Assembly: GCF_006476065.1 (NCBI RefSeq)
Contig: NZ_ML636798.1
Location: forward strand, 478,906-542,905
DNA: 64,000 nucleotides
Direction of reading: 5' to 3'
Source: Cognatiluteimonas lumbrici
GTDB lineage: Bacteria; Pseudomonadota; Gammaproteobacteria; Xanthomonadales; Xanthomonadaceae
Shown here: positions 37,037 through 46,208 of the stretch, piece after piece
Position numbering within the stretch: position 1 is the first letter of the stretch
Layout: each line of letters opens with the position of its first letter
Program-made: the position numbers and the translations under genes
Notes under the pieces: model-generated
What the model was told of the DNA's origin: nothing
Databases searched by the model: none
What the model saw: the letters and a program-made list of their open reading frames with translations, nothing else

Positions 37037-39817
37037 TCACGCGCTGCGCTTTTCGGCGTCCTCGTCCAGCGATTCGGGCTGCACCGGCTCGTCCGCCGCT
37101 TCCTCCGAAGTCGCGTCGGCTGCGGCCTCGGCCGGTGGCTGCACCGGTTCCGGCTCGGGCAGGGCATCGAACAGGCCCGGGGTGGACTCGGTCGCAAGGC
37201 CCGGCGGCGCATCGGCGTCGGCCGCGGGCACTGCTGCTTCCGGCGCGGGATCGGGCGTGGTCTCCGCCACAGGCGCGGTTTTTTCAGCCACGAACTCGGG
37301 TTCGGCCTCGGTGGCGACGGCCTGCGGTGGCTCCACCGTCCCGGGAACGGCAGGCGCCTTTTCCGGAGCGGCTTCCACGGGCGCCTGGATCGCTTCCGCG
37401 GCGGCAGCCGCCGGCGCGTTGTCGTCGAAGTCGAACTCCGGCTGCGAGCGCTGCGCGGGTGCGACGTCGGCGTCCTGCGCGTCGGTGTCGGCGCCGGCCT
37501 GCCCGTCGTTCCCGGACGCCGCCGCCTCGGCGTTGCGACGGCGGCGACGGCCACCGCGGCGACCGCGACGGCGACGCCCGCTACCTTCGCCGGACGCCTG
37601 CTCGCCAGCCGCGGGCGCAGCCGAAGCACCGGCCTGCGGATCGTTGCCGGCAGGAGCCTGCGCGTCGTCGTTGCCGGCAACCTGCGGGGTGGCATCGCGC
37701 GCGGACTCGTCGCGCGCCTGCGCGGGCGCCACGGTGACTGCGGCCGCGGCTGCTGCCGTGGCCTCGGCGGGCGCGGCGACGTCCTTCCGGACTTCGGACT
37801 CGGCGGCCGGCGCGGGCCTGGACGCCTCGTTGCGCTGCTGCCGCTGCGCCTTCGGCTGCTTCTGCTTAGGCGGCTGCTCCTGGCGCTGCCTGTCCTGCTT
37901 TTCCTGGCGCTCCTGGCGGTTGCCGCGCTCCTGCTTCTGCTGGCCGTTGTCCTGCTTGCGCTGGCCGCGGCCGCCGCGACGGTTGCCGCGCTCGCCGCGC
38001 TCGCTGCGGTCATTGCCGCGCTCCGGGCGCTCGTTGCGCTCGCCGGAGCGGCCGCCCTGCGGCTTGCGCCGCGACTGCGGCTTGCCGGCCACGGTCGGCT
38101 CGCCGGCCCCGAAGAAACCGAGGATCCGGTCCCACAGGCCGGTGCCGCGTTCCTGCGCCTGCACGGACTCGACCGGCGCGGGCGGGGCCTCCTCGCGCGG
38201 CTCGCGCACGGGCGCAGGCTGCGCCGGGCGCACGTTGGTCACCGCGGCCGCGGGCGGCACGTTGAGGTTGGCCTTGGTCAGGGCGATGGTCGCGAGCTTG
38301 CGCGGGGTGCCGCGCTGGTAGCTCGGGCGGCTGCTCTCCTCGCCGAGCTCGTTCTCGCGGATGCGCGTGACCTCGTAATGCGGGGTCTGCAGCTGCGGAT
38401 CGGCGACGATCACGATCGGGGCGCCGTGGCGCTTCTCGATGCCGGCGAGCGCGCGGCGCTTCTCGTTGAGCAGGTAGTTGGCGATCTCCACCGGCGCCTG
38501 CACCAGCACCTGGCCGGTGTTGTCCTTCATCGCGTGCTCCTCGGAGACGCGGATGATGGACAGCGCCAGCGACTCGATGCTGCGCATGCGGCCGTGGCCC
38601 TCGCAACGCGGGCACACCACCTGGCTCGACTCGCCCAGGCTCGGGCGCAGGCGCTGGCGCGACATCTCCAGCAGGCCGAAGCGCGAGATGCGGCTGAGCT
38701 GCACGCGCGCGCGGTCCGAACGCAGCGCCTGCTGCAGCCGGTTCTCGACCTCGCGCTGGTGCTTGTTTGAGGACATGTCGATGAAGTCGATCACCACCAG
38801 GCCGCCGAGGTCGCGCAGGCGCATCTGGCGCGCGACCTCCTCGGCCGCCTCCAGGTTGGTGTGGAACGCGGTCTCCTCGATGTCGCTGCCCTTGGTGGCG
38901 CGCGCCGAGTTGACGTCGACCGCGGTCAGGGCCTCGGTCTGGTCGATCACCAGCGCGCCGCCGGAGGGCAGGCGCACCTCGCGCTCGTAGGCGTTCTCGA
39001 TCTGCGATTCGATCTGGAAGCGGTTGAACAGCGGGACGTCGTCGGTGTAGTGCTTGAGCTTGCGCAGGTTGTGCGGCATCACCTGCTCGACGAACTCGCG
39101 CGCCTCCTCGTACATCTCCGGCGTGTCCACCAGGATCTCGCCGATGTCCGGGCGCATGTAGTCGCGCAGCGCGCGGATGATCAGGCGCGACTCCTGGTAG
39201 ATCAGGAACGGCGCCGGCTTGCTCAGCGCGGCCTCGGCCACCGCCTTCCAGACGCTCAGCAGGTAGTCGAGGTCCCACTGCAGCTCTTCCGCGTCGCGGC
39301 CGACGCCGGCGGTGCGGATGATCACGCCCATGTCGTCGGGGATGGCGAGCGCGTCCATCGCCTTCTTCAGCTCGGCGCGGTCCTCGCCCTCGATCCGGCG
39401 CGAGACGCCGCCGGCGGTGGGCGAGTTGGGCATCAGCACCATGTAGCGGCCGGCCAGCGAGATGAAGGTGGTGAGCGCGGCGCCCTTGTTGCCGCGTTCC
39501 TCCTTCTCGACCTGGACCACCACTTCCTGGCCCTCGCGCAGCAGCTCCTTCAGGCCGGCCTTGGACGGGTCCACGCCGGCGCGGAAGTAGTCGCGCGAGA
39601 TCTCCTTGAGCGGGAGGAAGCCTTGGCGCTCGCCGCCGTACTCGACGAAGGCGGCCTCAAGCGACGGCTCGAGCCGGGTGATGCGGCCCTTGTAGATGTT
39701 GGACTTCTTCTGTTCCTTCGACGGCTGCTCGATGTCGATGTCGTACAGCGACTGGCCGTCGACGATCGCGACCCGCAGTTCTTCCGCCTGGGTCGCGTTG
39801 ATCAGCATTCTTTTCAT
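37037..39817 (-). CDS. rne: Ribonuclease E
   Basis: This 926-residue endoribonuclease for mRNA turnover and rRNA/tRNA processing has an S1 domain at residues about 38-120. Catalytic Asp301 ([13 protein letters not shown]) and Asp344 ([10 protein letters not shown]) are intact, and the Zn-link is Cys402-X2-Cys405 ([10 protein letters not shown]). After about residue 520 comes a low-complexity scaffold. It includes a short amphipathic stretch, [15 protein letters not shown], that fits a membrane-binding helix, then Arg/Gln-rich RNA-binding blocks and an Ala/Pro/Glu-rich tail. The start is the ATG at 39817 ([10 protein letters not shown]); upstream in-frame codons belong to the leader. The long leader suggests autoregulation, as known for E. 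coli rne. Confidence 0.96.
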   Translation of the reverse strand: MKRMLINATQAEELRVAIVDGQSLYDIDIEQPSKEQKKSNIYKGRITRLEPSLEAAFVEYGGERQGFLPLKEISRDYFRAGVDPSKAGLKELLREGQEVVVQVEKEERGNKGAALTTFISLAGRYMVLMPNSPTAGGVSRRIEGEDRAELKKAMDALAIPDDMGVIIRTAGVGRDAEELQWDLDYLLSVWKAVAEAALSKPAPFLIYQESRLIIRALRDYMRPDIGEILVDTPEMYEEAREFVEQVMPHNLRKLKHYTDDVPLFNRFQIESQIENAYEREVRLPSGGALVIDQTEALTAVDVNSARATKGSDIEETAFHTNLEAAEEVARQMRLRDLGGLVVIDFIDMSSNKHQREVENRLQQALRSDRARVQLSRISRFGLLEMSRQRLRPSLGESSQVVCPRCEGHGRMRSIESLALSIIRVSEEHAMKDNTGQVLVQAPVEIANYLLNEKRRALAGIEKRHGAPIVIVADPQLQTPHYEVTRIRENELGEESSRPSYQRGTPRKLATIALTKANLNVPPAAAVTNVRPAQPAPVREPREEAPPAPVESVQAQERGTGLWDRILGFFGAGEPTVAGKPQSRRKPQGGRSGERNERPERGNDRSERGERGNRRGGRGQRKQDNGQQKQERGNRQERQEKQDRQRQEQPPKQKQPKAQRQQRNEASRPAPAAESEVRKDVAAPAEATAAAAAAVTVAPAQARDESARDATPQVAGNDDAQAPAGNDPQAGASAAPAAGEQASGEGSGRRRRGRRGGRRRRRNAEAAASGNDGQAGADTDAQDADVAPAQRSQPEFDFDDNAPAAAAAEAIQAPVEAAPEKAPAVPGTVEPPQAVATEAEPEFVAEKTAPVAETTPDPAPEAAVPAADADAPPGLATESTPGLFDALPEPEPVQPPAEAAADATSEEAADEPVQPESLDEDAEKRSA

Positions 39818-40234
39818 TGTCTGGCGTCCTTCGCGCATTCCTGCTCGCGACGGCGCCGTGGGGCGTTTCGCCTCTGGATCCACACCGCAAGTCCCGCTGC
39901 GCACCGGGGCAGCGGCGGGACCCCCAGGTTTTCCAGCGCTACGACACCACGGCGGGCCGCGGGAGCGCTTGTTCGTTCTCGTATCCGTTTCGGGCCGGCG
40001 TCGCGCCACGGCCTTCGGGCCTGCGCGACGCACGGGTCATTGTTCAGCGCCGGCGTCTGACGCGCCGGGCGATGGCCGGGCCTGCCGGCGAGCCGCTAAC
40101 ATGGCCGCCCCGGGGGCGGAGGTCGCGCACTGCTGCCGGAATCGCGCGGGAGGCGGGCTTTCGGCCCTGGCTGCAACTCCCTGCGAAATCAAACCCTTAT
40201 CTCGCGCGGCGAGTGTAGCAGATCAAGGCACGCC
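39818..40234 (-). promoter_or_regulatory. Long structured leader and promoter region between rne and rluC
   Basis: This 417-bp stretch has no convincing gene. In the rne direction it can form several strong hairpins. One is GTCGCGC/GCGCGAC enclosing GGCC-TTCG-GGCC (40000-40029), and another is GTCCCGC/GCGGGAC (39891-39921). Divergent genes rne and rluC both need promoters here, an arrangement also found in E. coli. In E. coli the rne 5' leader carries a hairpin that RNase E recognises to limit its own mRNA; a similar role here is inferred from length and structure only. Confidence 0.55.
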
Positions 40235-41185
40235 ATGGCCCTTCCCGACAAGCCGTCCGCCCGCACCGTGGAGGTGCCCGTGGACCGGGCCGGCCAGCGT
40301 CTGGACAACTTCCTCCTGGGCCAGCTCAAGGGCGCCCCGCGCAGCCTGGTCTACAAGCTGGTGCGCTCGGGCCAGGTCCGGGTCAATGGCGGCCGCGCGA
40401 AGGCCGAGCGCAAGCTGGAGGCGGGCGACGCGGTCCGGATCCCGCCGGTGCGGCTGGAGGAGGCGGCCGACCGGGGCACGCCGTCCCCCGGGATGCTCGA
40501 GGCGATGGCGGCCAGCATCGTGTTCGAGGACGCCCGGCTGCTGGCGATCAACAAGCCCTCCGGCGTGGCCAGCCACGGCGGCAGCGGCATTTCCTTCGGC
40601 GCGATCGAGACCCTGCGGGCGCTGCGGCCACGCGAGACGCTGGAACTGGTGCACCGGCTCGACCGCGACACCTCCGGCCTGCTGCTGGTGGCCAGGAAGC
40701 GCTCGGCGCTGGCGGAACTGCAGGCGCTGATGCGCGAGGACCGCGGCGGCATCTCCAAGCGCTACCTGGCGCTGCTGGCCGGGCGCATGCCGGACGGCAC
40801 CATGAGCGTGGACGCGCCGCTGCACGTGGGCCTGCGCCAGGGCGGGGAGCGCCACGTGCGGGTGGACGCAGCCGGCAAGCCCTCGCTGAGCCATTTCCGG
40901 CTGCTGGAACGGCGCGGCGGGCAGTCCTGGTGCGAGGTCCGCATCGACACCGGCCGCACCCACCAGATCCGGGTGCACGCGCAGCACATCGGCCACCCGG
41001 TGGCCGGCGACGACAAGTACGGGGACCCGGAGGCGAACCGGCGCCTGCGCGGGAAAGCCGGCCTGAAGCGGCTTGCGCTGCACGCGGCCTCGCTGGAATT
41101 CGCGCTCGACGGCGGCCGCGCCTCCTACCTGCTCAACGCGCCGCTGCCCGACGATCTCACCGCGGTGCTAGACCGGCTCGTGTGA
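40235..41185 (+). CDS. rluC: 23S rRNA pseudouridine synthase, RluC type
   Basis: This 316-residue RluA-family enzyme has an N-terminal S4 RNA-binding domain (QRLDNFLLGQLKGAPRSLVYKLVRSGQVRVNG) and a catalytic domain with the essential aspartate Asp143 in HRLDRDTSG. RTHQIRVHAQHIGHPVAGD is motif III. RluC in E. coli modifies positions 955, 2504 and 2580 of 23S rRNA; the length and its position opposite rne favour RluC over RluD. The ATG at 40235 starts 8 nt after a modest GATCAAGG site. The gene ends at the edge of a composite palindromic element. Confidence 0.93.
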   Translation: MALPDKPSARTVEVPVDRAGQRLDNFLLGQLKGAPRSLVYKLVRSGQVRVNGGRAKAERKLEAGDAVRIPPVRLEEAADRGTPSPGMLEAMAASIVFEDARLLAINKPSGVASHGGSGISFGAIETLRALRPRETLELVHRLDRDTSGLLLVARKRSALAELQALMREDRGGISKRYLALLAGRMPDGTMSVDAPLHVGLRQGGERHVRVDAAGKPSLSHFRLLERRGGQSWCEVRIDTGRTHQIRVHAQHIGHPVAGDDKYGDPEANRRLRGKAGLKRLALHAASLEFALDGGRASYLLNAPLPDDLTAVLDRLV

Positions 41186-41188
41186 CAG

Positions 41189-41368
41189 GTTAAGTCGCTC
41201 GCTTCGCTTCGCTGTGAGCGGCGGCTTCGCCGCCTGTGAGCGGGCGCTACGCGCCCTTGTAAACAGGAAAATCAAGAGCTTTTGCTCTTCCTGTTTACAG
41301 CGAGCGCAGCGAGCGACTTACCAGGCGGCGCAGCCGCCGCTCACAGGCCGCGCAGCGGCCGACTTACC
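41189..41368. repeat. Composite element of six hairpin units around a central AT-richer palindrome
   Basis: The minus strand shows three tandem units of about 22 bp with heads GTAAGTCGG, GTGAGCGGC and GTAAGTCGC, each followed by a GC stem and short loop (for example GGCGGCTGCGCCGCC). Next is a central inverted repeat, GTAAACAGGAAGAGC - AAAA - GCTCTTGATTTTCCTGTTTAC (41258-41299). Three more units follow in the opposite direction, with heads GTGAGCGGG, GTGAGCGGC and TTAAGTCGC. The whole 180 bp is therefore an imperfect palindrome built of palindromes. It lies between convergent rluC and phhB, and its right edge supplies the phhB TAA stop. The heads (GTRAG) differ from the GTRGG units elsewhere in the window. 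Confidence 0.8.
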
Positions 41369-41705
41369 CAGCAAGGGTGCTGGCGCGGGCGGCGCAGATG
41401 AAGTCGTTCTCGGTCAGGCCGCCGGCATCGTGGGTCGAATAGCGCACCACGCAGCGGTCGTAATGCACCGACAGGTCCGGATGGTGGTCCTCGCGGTTGG
41501 CCATGTGCGCCAGCGCGTTCACGAACGACATCGTGCGGTAGTAGTCCTTGAAGGTGAAGGTCCGCACCAGCGCCTTGCCGCCTTCGGCAAGCTCCCAGCC
41601 GGGCACCTGTGGCTGCAGTTCGCGCAGTTGCGCCTCGGTGAGCCGGTGCTCGCTGCCGCGGCGGGCGATGCAATGGGCCTGGTCGAGGGGAACGAGGTCG
41701 GGCAT
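41364..41705 (-). CDS. phhB: 4a-hydroxytetrahydrobiopterin dehydratase (pterin-4a-carbinolamine dehydratase)
   Basis: This 113-residue protein dehydrates the carbinolamine formed by phenylalanine hydroxylase, recycling the pterin cofactor. The family pattern is intact: His74-His75-Pro in NREDHHPDLSVHYDRC, then His92 and Asp in YSTHDAGGLTENDF. No phhA gene lies in this window. The ATG at 41705 is used. Its TAA stop falls inside the composite palindromic element. It is divergent from nfuA with a 41-nt gap. Confidence 0.93.
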   Translation of the reverse strand: MPDLVPLDQAHCIARRGSEHRLTEAQLRELQPQVPGWELAEGGKALVRTFTFKDYYRTMSFVNALAHMANREDHHPDLSVHYDRCVVRYSTHDAGGLTENDFICAARASTLAG

Positions 41706-41746
41706 GTCTTCAGCCTCCGGCCGGTCGGGCTGGCTAGAATAGCCCC

Positions 41747-42340
41747 ATGATCGAAATCTCCGAATCGGCGCAGGCGCACTTCAACCGCCTGATCGAACGC
41801 GAGGGCATCCCGGGGCTGGGCGTGCGCCTCGCCGCGCGCCAGCCGGGCACGCCTTCCGCCGACGTGCGGCTCGAGTTCGCGGGGCCCGACGACCTGTCCG
41901 GCGACGAATGGGCGATCGATTGCGCCGGCTTCACGCTGTGGGTGGACGCCGCCAGCGTACGCTGGCTCGATGGCGCATTCATCGACTACGAGCAGAAGCC
42001 GGCGGGCGGCCAGTTGCAGATCCGCGCACCGAAGATCAAGGGCGAGGAACCGGACGCGTCGGCGTCGCTGGTGGAGCGCGTGCGCTGGGTCATCGAGCAC
42101 GAGATCAACCCGCAGCTCGCCATGCATCGCGGCAATGTCGCGCTCCAGGAGGTCACGGGCGAAGGCGTGGTCGTGCTCCGCTTCGGCGGCGGCTGCCACG
42201 GCTGCGGAATGGTGGACGTGACCCTGCGCAACGGCATCGAGAAGACGCTGTTGGCCAGGGTGCCGGGGGTGACCGCGGTCCGCGACGCCACCGACCACGA
42301 CACCGGACAGGCTCCGTACGTGCCGCGCGACGCCGCGTAG
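41747..42340 (+). CDS. nfuA: Fe-S biogenesis protein NfuA
   Basis: This 197-residue carrier delivers [4Fe-4S] clusters to client enzymes. It has an N-terminal degenerate A-type (HesB-like) domain (residues about 1-95, without the three cysteines) and a C-terminal NifU-like domain with Cys150-X2-Cys153 in [14 protein letters not shown]. The length equals that of E. coli NfuA. The start is the ATG at 41747. Potential clients in this window include HemN and Anr, though no operon link exists. A 30-nt gap precedes the transmembrane repetitive protein. Confidence 0.95.
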   Translation: MIEISESAQAHFNRLIEREGIPGLGVRLAARQPGTPSADVRLEFAGPDDLSGDEWAIDCAGFTLWVDAASVRWLDGAFIDYEQKPAGGQLQIRAPKIKGEEPDASASLVERVRWVIEHEINPQLAMHRGNVALQEVTGEGVVVLRFGGGCHGCGMVDVTLRNGIEKTLLARVPGVTAVRDATDHDTGQAPYVPRDAA

Positions 42341-42370
42341 GGCGCGGACGGCGACGGGCGTCCCCCGAGG

Positions 42371-44044
42371 ATGTTCACCTCCGCCGAACTGATCGAAGCC
42401 CTGCGCAGGCGCCAGCGCTGGTCGCTGCGTCCGCAGCATCCCGCCGGCGAGTTCCCGCCCGGGTGGCGTGCCTGGTTCGCCGCGCTGCGCGAACGCATGG
42501 GCACGATCAGCGGCGCCACCGCGGACGCGATCGTTGCGCTGATGCTGCAGCGCGAACTGCGGCAGGTGCCGCGCAGGCTGCCGAAGCTCAACGACTGGCA
42601 GGCCTTCACCACGCTCTGGCGGCAGCAGTGGCACCCGGCGTCGCGCGACGAGCGCGGCCAGCGCATCGCGGCGATGACGGTGTCGGCGCTGGCGCAGTTC
42701 TTCATCGCGTTCTTCCTGCTGTGGGTGGGTTACGCCCGCTATGGCGGGGAGCCAATGCAGGACCTCGGCGACGACGTGGTGCAGGTCGAGTTCATCGGCG
42801 AGGGCACGCCGGAAGAGCAGGGCGGCGGCGCGGCCGCGGGGCCGGAGCCGGAACCGGCGGTCGCCAGCGAACCGGCGTCGGCCGCGCCCGCCGCGGCGCC
42901 TTCGCCTCCCGAGGCGCGTGTCGCCGAGGCCAGCCCGGCGCCGCCCGCACGTGCCGAACCCGAGCCGGAGCCCCAACCCGCCCCGCCTGCGCCGCCCGAA
43001 CCCACGTCGCAGCCGGTGCAGGTCACCGAGGCGCCGCCGGTCGAGGATGCGCCGTTCGTGCTGCCGCCGCCGACCCCGCGCACCGTGGCGGTGCCGCGCG
43101 TCGAGGTGCGCGTGCCGCAACTCGCGCAAGAGGCCCGTGAGATCGAGGTGGTGGAAACGCCGGCCGTGCGCGCACAACCGCGCGACACCCCGGTGCGCGA
43201 AGTCCAGCTGGAGGTTCCGGAACTCGCCGCGGAAGTCCAGGCGCTGCCGGCGCCTGCGCCGCCCTTGCCCGATGCCACCGCGCGCCGCGTCGAGGTGCCG
43301 CAGGCGGCGATCCGCGTGCCCGGGCTGGCAACCGAACCGGGCGCGTTGCCGGCGGTGGCCGGCACCGGGGCGGAGGACGGCCGCGACGACGGCGAGGGCA
43401 CGGACGCCGGCAGCACCACGGCCGCCACCGGAGCGGGCGAGCAGGGCGCCGGCACCGAGGATGGCAACGCGATGGTCGACGGGGGCACGGCGGTGGCCGG
43501 CAGCGGCGGCGGCCAGGCCACCGGGACCAACCCGGGCGCCGGTGCCGACCCCGCTGCTCCGGCAGGTGCGTTGCCGACGACCCGGGCCGGCGACGACTGG
43601 GGCCTGTCGGACCGCTACCGTCCGGGCGGGCAGGCCGGCACCGGGCTGTTCGACGAGACCGGCCGCCCGCGCCTGCCGCCGGGCGTCAAGCCGGAAGCCG
43701 GCGGCGGCCTGCCGCCGGGCACGGTCACCGCCGACATCCAGGACCTGGACCGCGAGGGCACCTGGCTCAAGCGGCCGCCGATCGGCTACGAGCCGACCCG
43801 CTTCGACCGCTACTGGCTGCCGGGCGGCACGCTGCTGGAGGAGTGGGTGCGACGCGGCATCCGCGAGGTCAGCATCGCGATCCCGGGAACCGGCAAGAAG
43901 ATCCACTGCGTGGTGTCGCTGCTGGCGCTCGGCGGCGCCTGCGGCGTGGACGATCCCGACATGCAGGACCAGGAAGCGGAAGCGCGCCCGCCGCCGGACA
44001 TCCCGTGGAAGCCCGCGTTGCAGGAGAACCAGGACGCGCTGTAG
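42371..44044 (+). CDS. Xanthomonadaceae-type transmembrane repetitive protein (function unknown)
   Basis: This 557-residue protein has an N-terminal cytoplasmic part of about 100 residues and one membrane helix (about 104-124, ALAQFFIAFFLLWVGYA). A long Pro/Ala/Glu-rich spacer follows (about 150-250), then alternating V-R-V-P type segments and a Gly/Thr/Ala-rich stretch. The C-terminus is a compact domain (about 470-557, GTWLKRPPIGYEPTRFDRYWLPGG, two cysteines in KIHCVVSLLALGGACGVDD). The architecture looks like a TonB or envelope-spanning protein, but no TonB domain is recognisable. It starts 30 nt after nfuA. I cannot assign a function. Confidence 0.75.
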   Translation: MFTSAELIEALRRRQRWSLRPQHPAGEFPPGWRAWFAALRERMGTISGATADAIVALMLQRELRQVPRRLPKLNDWQAFTTLWRQQWHPASRDERGQRIAAMTVSALAQFFIAFFLLWVGYARYGGEPMQDLGDDVVQVEFIGEGTPEEQGGGAAAGPEPEPAVASEPASAAPAAAPSPPEARVAEASPAPPARAEPEPEPQPAPPAPPEPTSQPVQVTEAPPVEDAPFVLPPPTPRTVAVPRVEVRVPQLAQEAREIEVVETPAVRAQPRDTPVREVQLEVPELAAEVQALPAPAPPLPDATARRVEVPQAAIRVPGLATEPGALPAVAGTGAEDGRDDGEGTDAGSTTAATGAGEQGAGTEDGNAMVDGGTAVAGSGGGQATGTNPGAGADPAAPAGALPTTRAGDDWGLSDRYRPGGQAGTGLFDETGRPRLPPGVKPEAGGGLPPGTVTADIQDLDREGTWLKRPPIGYEPTRFDRYWLPGGTLLEEWVRRGIREVSIAIPGTGKKIHCVVSLLALGGACGVDDPDMQDQEAEARPPPDIPWKPALQENQDAL

Positions 44045-44082
44045 GGCCGGGGCGTGCCCGGCCCGGTGACGACCCCGCCTAC
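44041..44082. terminator. GTAG...CTAC spacer with hairpin between convergent genes
   Basis: GTAG at 44041 holds the TAG of the transmembrane protein, and CTAC at 44079 holds the TAG of the cytochrome gene on the other strand. Between them GGGCCGGG/CCCGGCCC (44044-44064, 5-nt loop) forms a strong hairpin. The arrangement copies that at 20216-20243, although the stem sequence differs. Confidence 0.55.
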
Positions 44083-44504
44083 AGGTGGCTGAGGTCGCGC
44101 AGCTCCGACGGCTGCGCCGCGAAGTAGGCGGCGAGGTCGGCGATCTCCTGGTCGGTCAGGTCCCTGGCCTGCGATGCCATCAGCGCGTTGCTGCGGGTGC
44201 CCGCGCGGTACATCTGCAGCGCGTGCGCCAGGTAGTCGCGGTACTGGCCGCCCAGCTTCGGATACGACGGATCGATCGGCGCGTTGCCGGCTTCGCCGTG
44301 GCAGTCGATGCAGGCCTGGCCGGTGGCCTTGCCCTTGCGCTGCGCAAGCTGCTCGCCGGAGGCGACGTTGCCTTCGGGGAGGCCGGCGGAGGAGCCCGAC
44401 CGCGCGGGGGCTTCGTGGCCTTCGCCGCCGCCGCAGGCGGCGAGCATGGCGGAGGAAGCGAGCAGGACGAGGGCGAGGGCGTTGCGGAGGGGCTTGTTCG
44501 TCAT
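44079..44504 (-). CDS. Class I cytochrome c lipoprotein
   Basis: This 141-residue exported protein has a lipoprotein signal (ALALVLLASSAMLAACGGG, lipobox AAC). A single haem c site is CIDCHGEAG, with a possible Met axial ligand in NALMASQARDLT. It resembles small c5/c553-type monohaem cytochromes and would carry electrons at the outer face of the inner membrane. It is the second of a pair; the upstream cytochrome gene stops 11 nt before its start. Possible partners include terminal oxidases or NirK, but that is speculative. Confidence 0.85.
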   Translation of the reverse strand: MTNKPLRNALALVLLASSAMLAACGGGEGHEAPARSGSSAGLPEGNVASGEQLAQRKGKATGQACIDCHGEAGNAPIDPSYPKLGGQYRDYLAHALQMYRAGTRSNALMASQARDLTDQEIADLAAYFAAQPSELRDLSHL

Positions 44505-44515
44505 GGGGCGGCTGC

Positions 44516-44878
44516 TCACTTCAGGCTCGACAGGAAGGCGGCGATGTCGGCGATGTCCTGTTCGGAGAAGCCCTGCGCCTGTGCCTGCATGGTCGGGTGC
44601 TGGCGGTTGCCCTGCCGGTACTCCGCCAGGGCGTTGGCCAGGTACGCCTCGGACTGCCCGGCGATCTTCGGCACGTGGTAGTTCGGGTACGCGTTGGTGT
44701 AGCCGGTGACGCCATGGCAGCCCTGGCAGGTGTAGGCCAGCACGCGTCCGCGTTCGGCGCTGCCGCCGGAGTTGGCCGTGGCCGTGGCCGTGTCGGCCGG
44801 GGTGGCGGGGGCGTCCTGGGCAACCGCGGCGGTGGCCGCGAGGCACAGGCAGGAGGCGATCAGCAACGCTCGGATCAT
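44516..44878 (-). CDS. Periplasmic class I cytochrome c
   Basis: This 120-residue protein has a cleavable signal peptide (ALLIASCLCLAATAAVAQ). The haem c motif is CQGCHGVTG, and a Met ligand is probable in HPTMQAQAQGFSEQDIADIAAFL. It is similar in layout to its neighbour downstream (44079-44504), so the two probably arose by duplication and act as a pair. The ATG at 44878 is chosen because it places the signal peptide at the N-terminus; the frame continues 40 codons upstream without support. The 190-nt spacer to the divergent RND adaptor gene holds the promoters. Confidence 0.86.
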   Translation of the reverse strand: MIRALLIASCLCLAATAAVAQDAPATPADTATATANSGGSAERGRVLAYTCQGCHGVTGYTNAYPNYHVPKIAGQSEAYLANALAEYRQGNRQHPTMQAQAQGFSEQDIADIAAFLSSLK

Positions 44879-45068
44879 GGGCTTGTCCGCATTCGAAACG
44901 AGGATGGGAAGCACGCTGCACGACAGCGCCGCGCGCAATCGCGTCAGTATAGCGGTGTCGTGAACGCAAGCCCAACGGCGGTGTCCAACGACCACCATGA
45001 CCTCTGGCGGATATCCCCGCCCGCCGCCGGTGATATACCTACATACAACACCCCACTTCGAGCGACCG

Positions 45069-46208
45069 ATGACCCGTACGACCGACCCGAACCGCGGCCG
45101 ATCGCGCCTGCTGGTGCCGCTGTTCCCGTGTGCCGTGCTCCTGCTTGCGCTGGCCGCGTGCGGCGGGGGACAGGGCGCGCCGCAAGGCGCCGGCGGACCC
45201 GCGAAGGACCAGGCTCCCGACGCGGTGCCGGTCGAGGTCGCCCGGGCCGAACGCCGCGCGATCGCCGCCAGCTACACCGGCACCGCGCCGCTCGAGGCGC
45301 GCGCCGACGCCCAGGTGGTGGCGAAGACCAGCGGCGTCGCGCTGTCGGTGCACGTCGAGGAAGGGCAGCGCGTGCGCGCCGGCCAGGTGCTGGTGCGGCT
45401 GGACGCCGCGCGTGCGGAACTGCAGGCGGCGCAGAGCGCGGCGCAGGTGCGCAAGCTTGAGGCGAACTACGCGCGCGCCGAGAAGCTGGCCGAGCAGCAG
45501 CTGGTCAGCGCCAGCGACCTCGACCAGATCAAGTACGACCTCGCCAATGCGCGCGCCGCCAACCGGCTGGCAAACCTCGAGGTCTCCTATGCCAGCGTGC
45601 GCGCGCCGATCTCCGGCGTGATCGCGCAGCGTTCGATCAAGCCCGGCAACTTCGTGCAGATCAACAGCCCGATCCTGCGCATCGTGGACAGCGACCGGCT
45701 CGAGGCCACGCTCAACGTGCCCGAGCGCGAACTCGCGACGATGAAGCCCGGGCTGCCGGTGCAGTTGCAGGTGGATGCACTGCCGGGCCGCAGCTTCGCC
45801 GGCACCGTGGACCGCGTGTCGCCGGTGGTGGACGCCGGCAGCGGCACCTTCCGCGTGATCTGCGCCTTCGACAACGCCGGGCTGTTGCAGCCGGGCATGT
45901 TCGGGCGCATCGCGATCGACTACGACCAGCGCGCCAACGCCCTGGTGATCCCGCGCAACGCGCTGCTCGAGGACGATGCCAAGCCTGCCGTCTACGTCGT
46001 GCGCGACGGTCGCGCGGTGCGCACCACCATCACCCCGGGCTACAGCGAGGGCAAGTGGATCGAGGTGCGCGAGGGACTGCAGGACGGTGACGCGGTGATC
46101 GTCGCCGGCAAGTCCGCGGTGCGCGAAGGCAGCCCGGTGCAGGTGCTCGGCGCCGAGCCGGAGCCGGCGCCGGCGCAGGCCGCCGAAGAGCCGAAGCAGG
46201 CCCCATGA
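45069..46208 (+). CDS. RND efflux periplasmic adaptor subunit (membrane fusion protein)
   Basis: This 379-residue lipoprotein has a signal and lipobox (LLLALAACGGG). Its lipoyl/barrel-sandwich halves are visible in ARADAQVVAKTSGVALSVHV and VRAPISGVIAQRSIKPGNFV, a short alpha-hairpin lies between them, and a beta-barrel and membrane-proximal domain follow. It links an inner-membrane RND pump to an outer-membrane channel. The ATG at 45069 is used; the frame extends 24 codons upstream without support. Its stop overlaps the first permease ATG (ATGA). No TolC-like gene is present in the window. Confidence 0.93.
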   Translation: MTRTTDPNRGRSRLLVPLFPCAVLLLALAACGGGQGAPQGAGGPAKDQAPDAVPVEVARAERRAIAASYTGTAPLEARADAQVVAKTSGVALSVHVEEGQRVRAGQVLVRLDAARAELQAAQSAAQVRKLEANYARAEKLAEQQLVSASDLDQIKYDLANARAANRLANLEVSYASVRAPISGVIAQRSIKPGNFVQINSPILRIVDSDRLEATLNVPERELATMKPGLPVQLQVDALPGRSFAGTVDRVSPVVDAGSGTFRVICAFDNAGLLQPGMFGRIAIDYDQRANALVIPRNALLEDDAKPAVYVVRDGRAVRTTITPGYSEGKWIEVREGLQDGDAVIVAGKSAVREGSPVQVLGAEPEPAPAQAAEEPKQAP

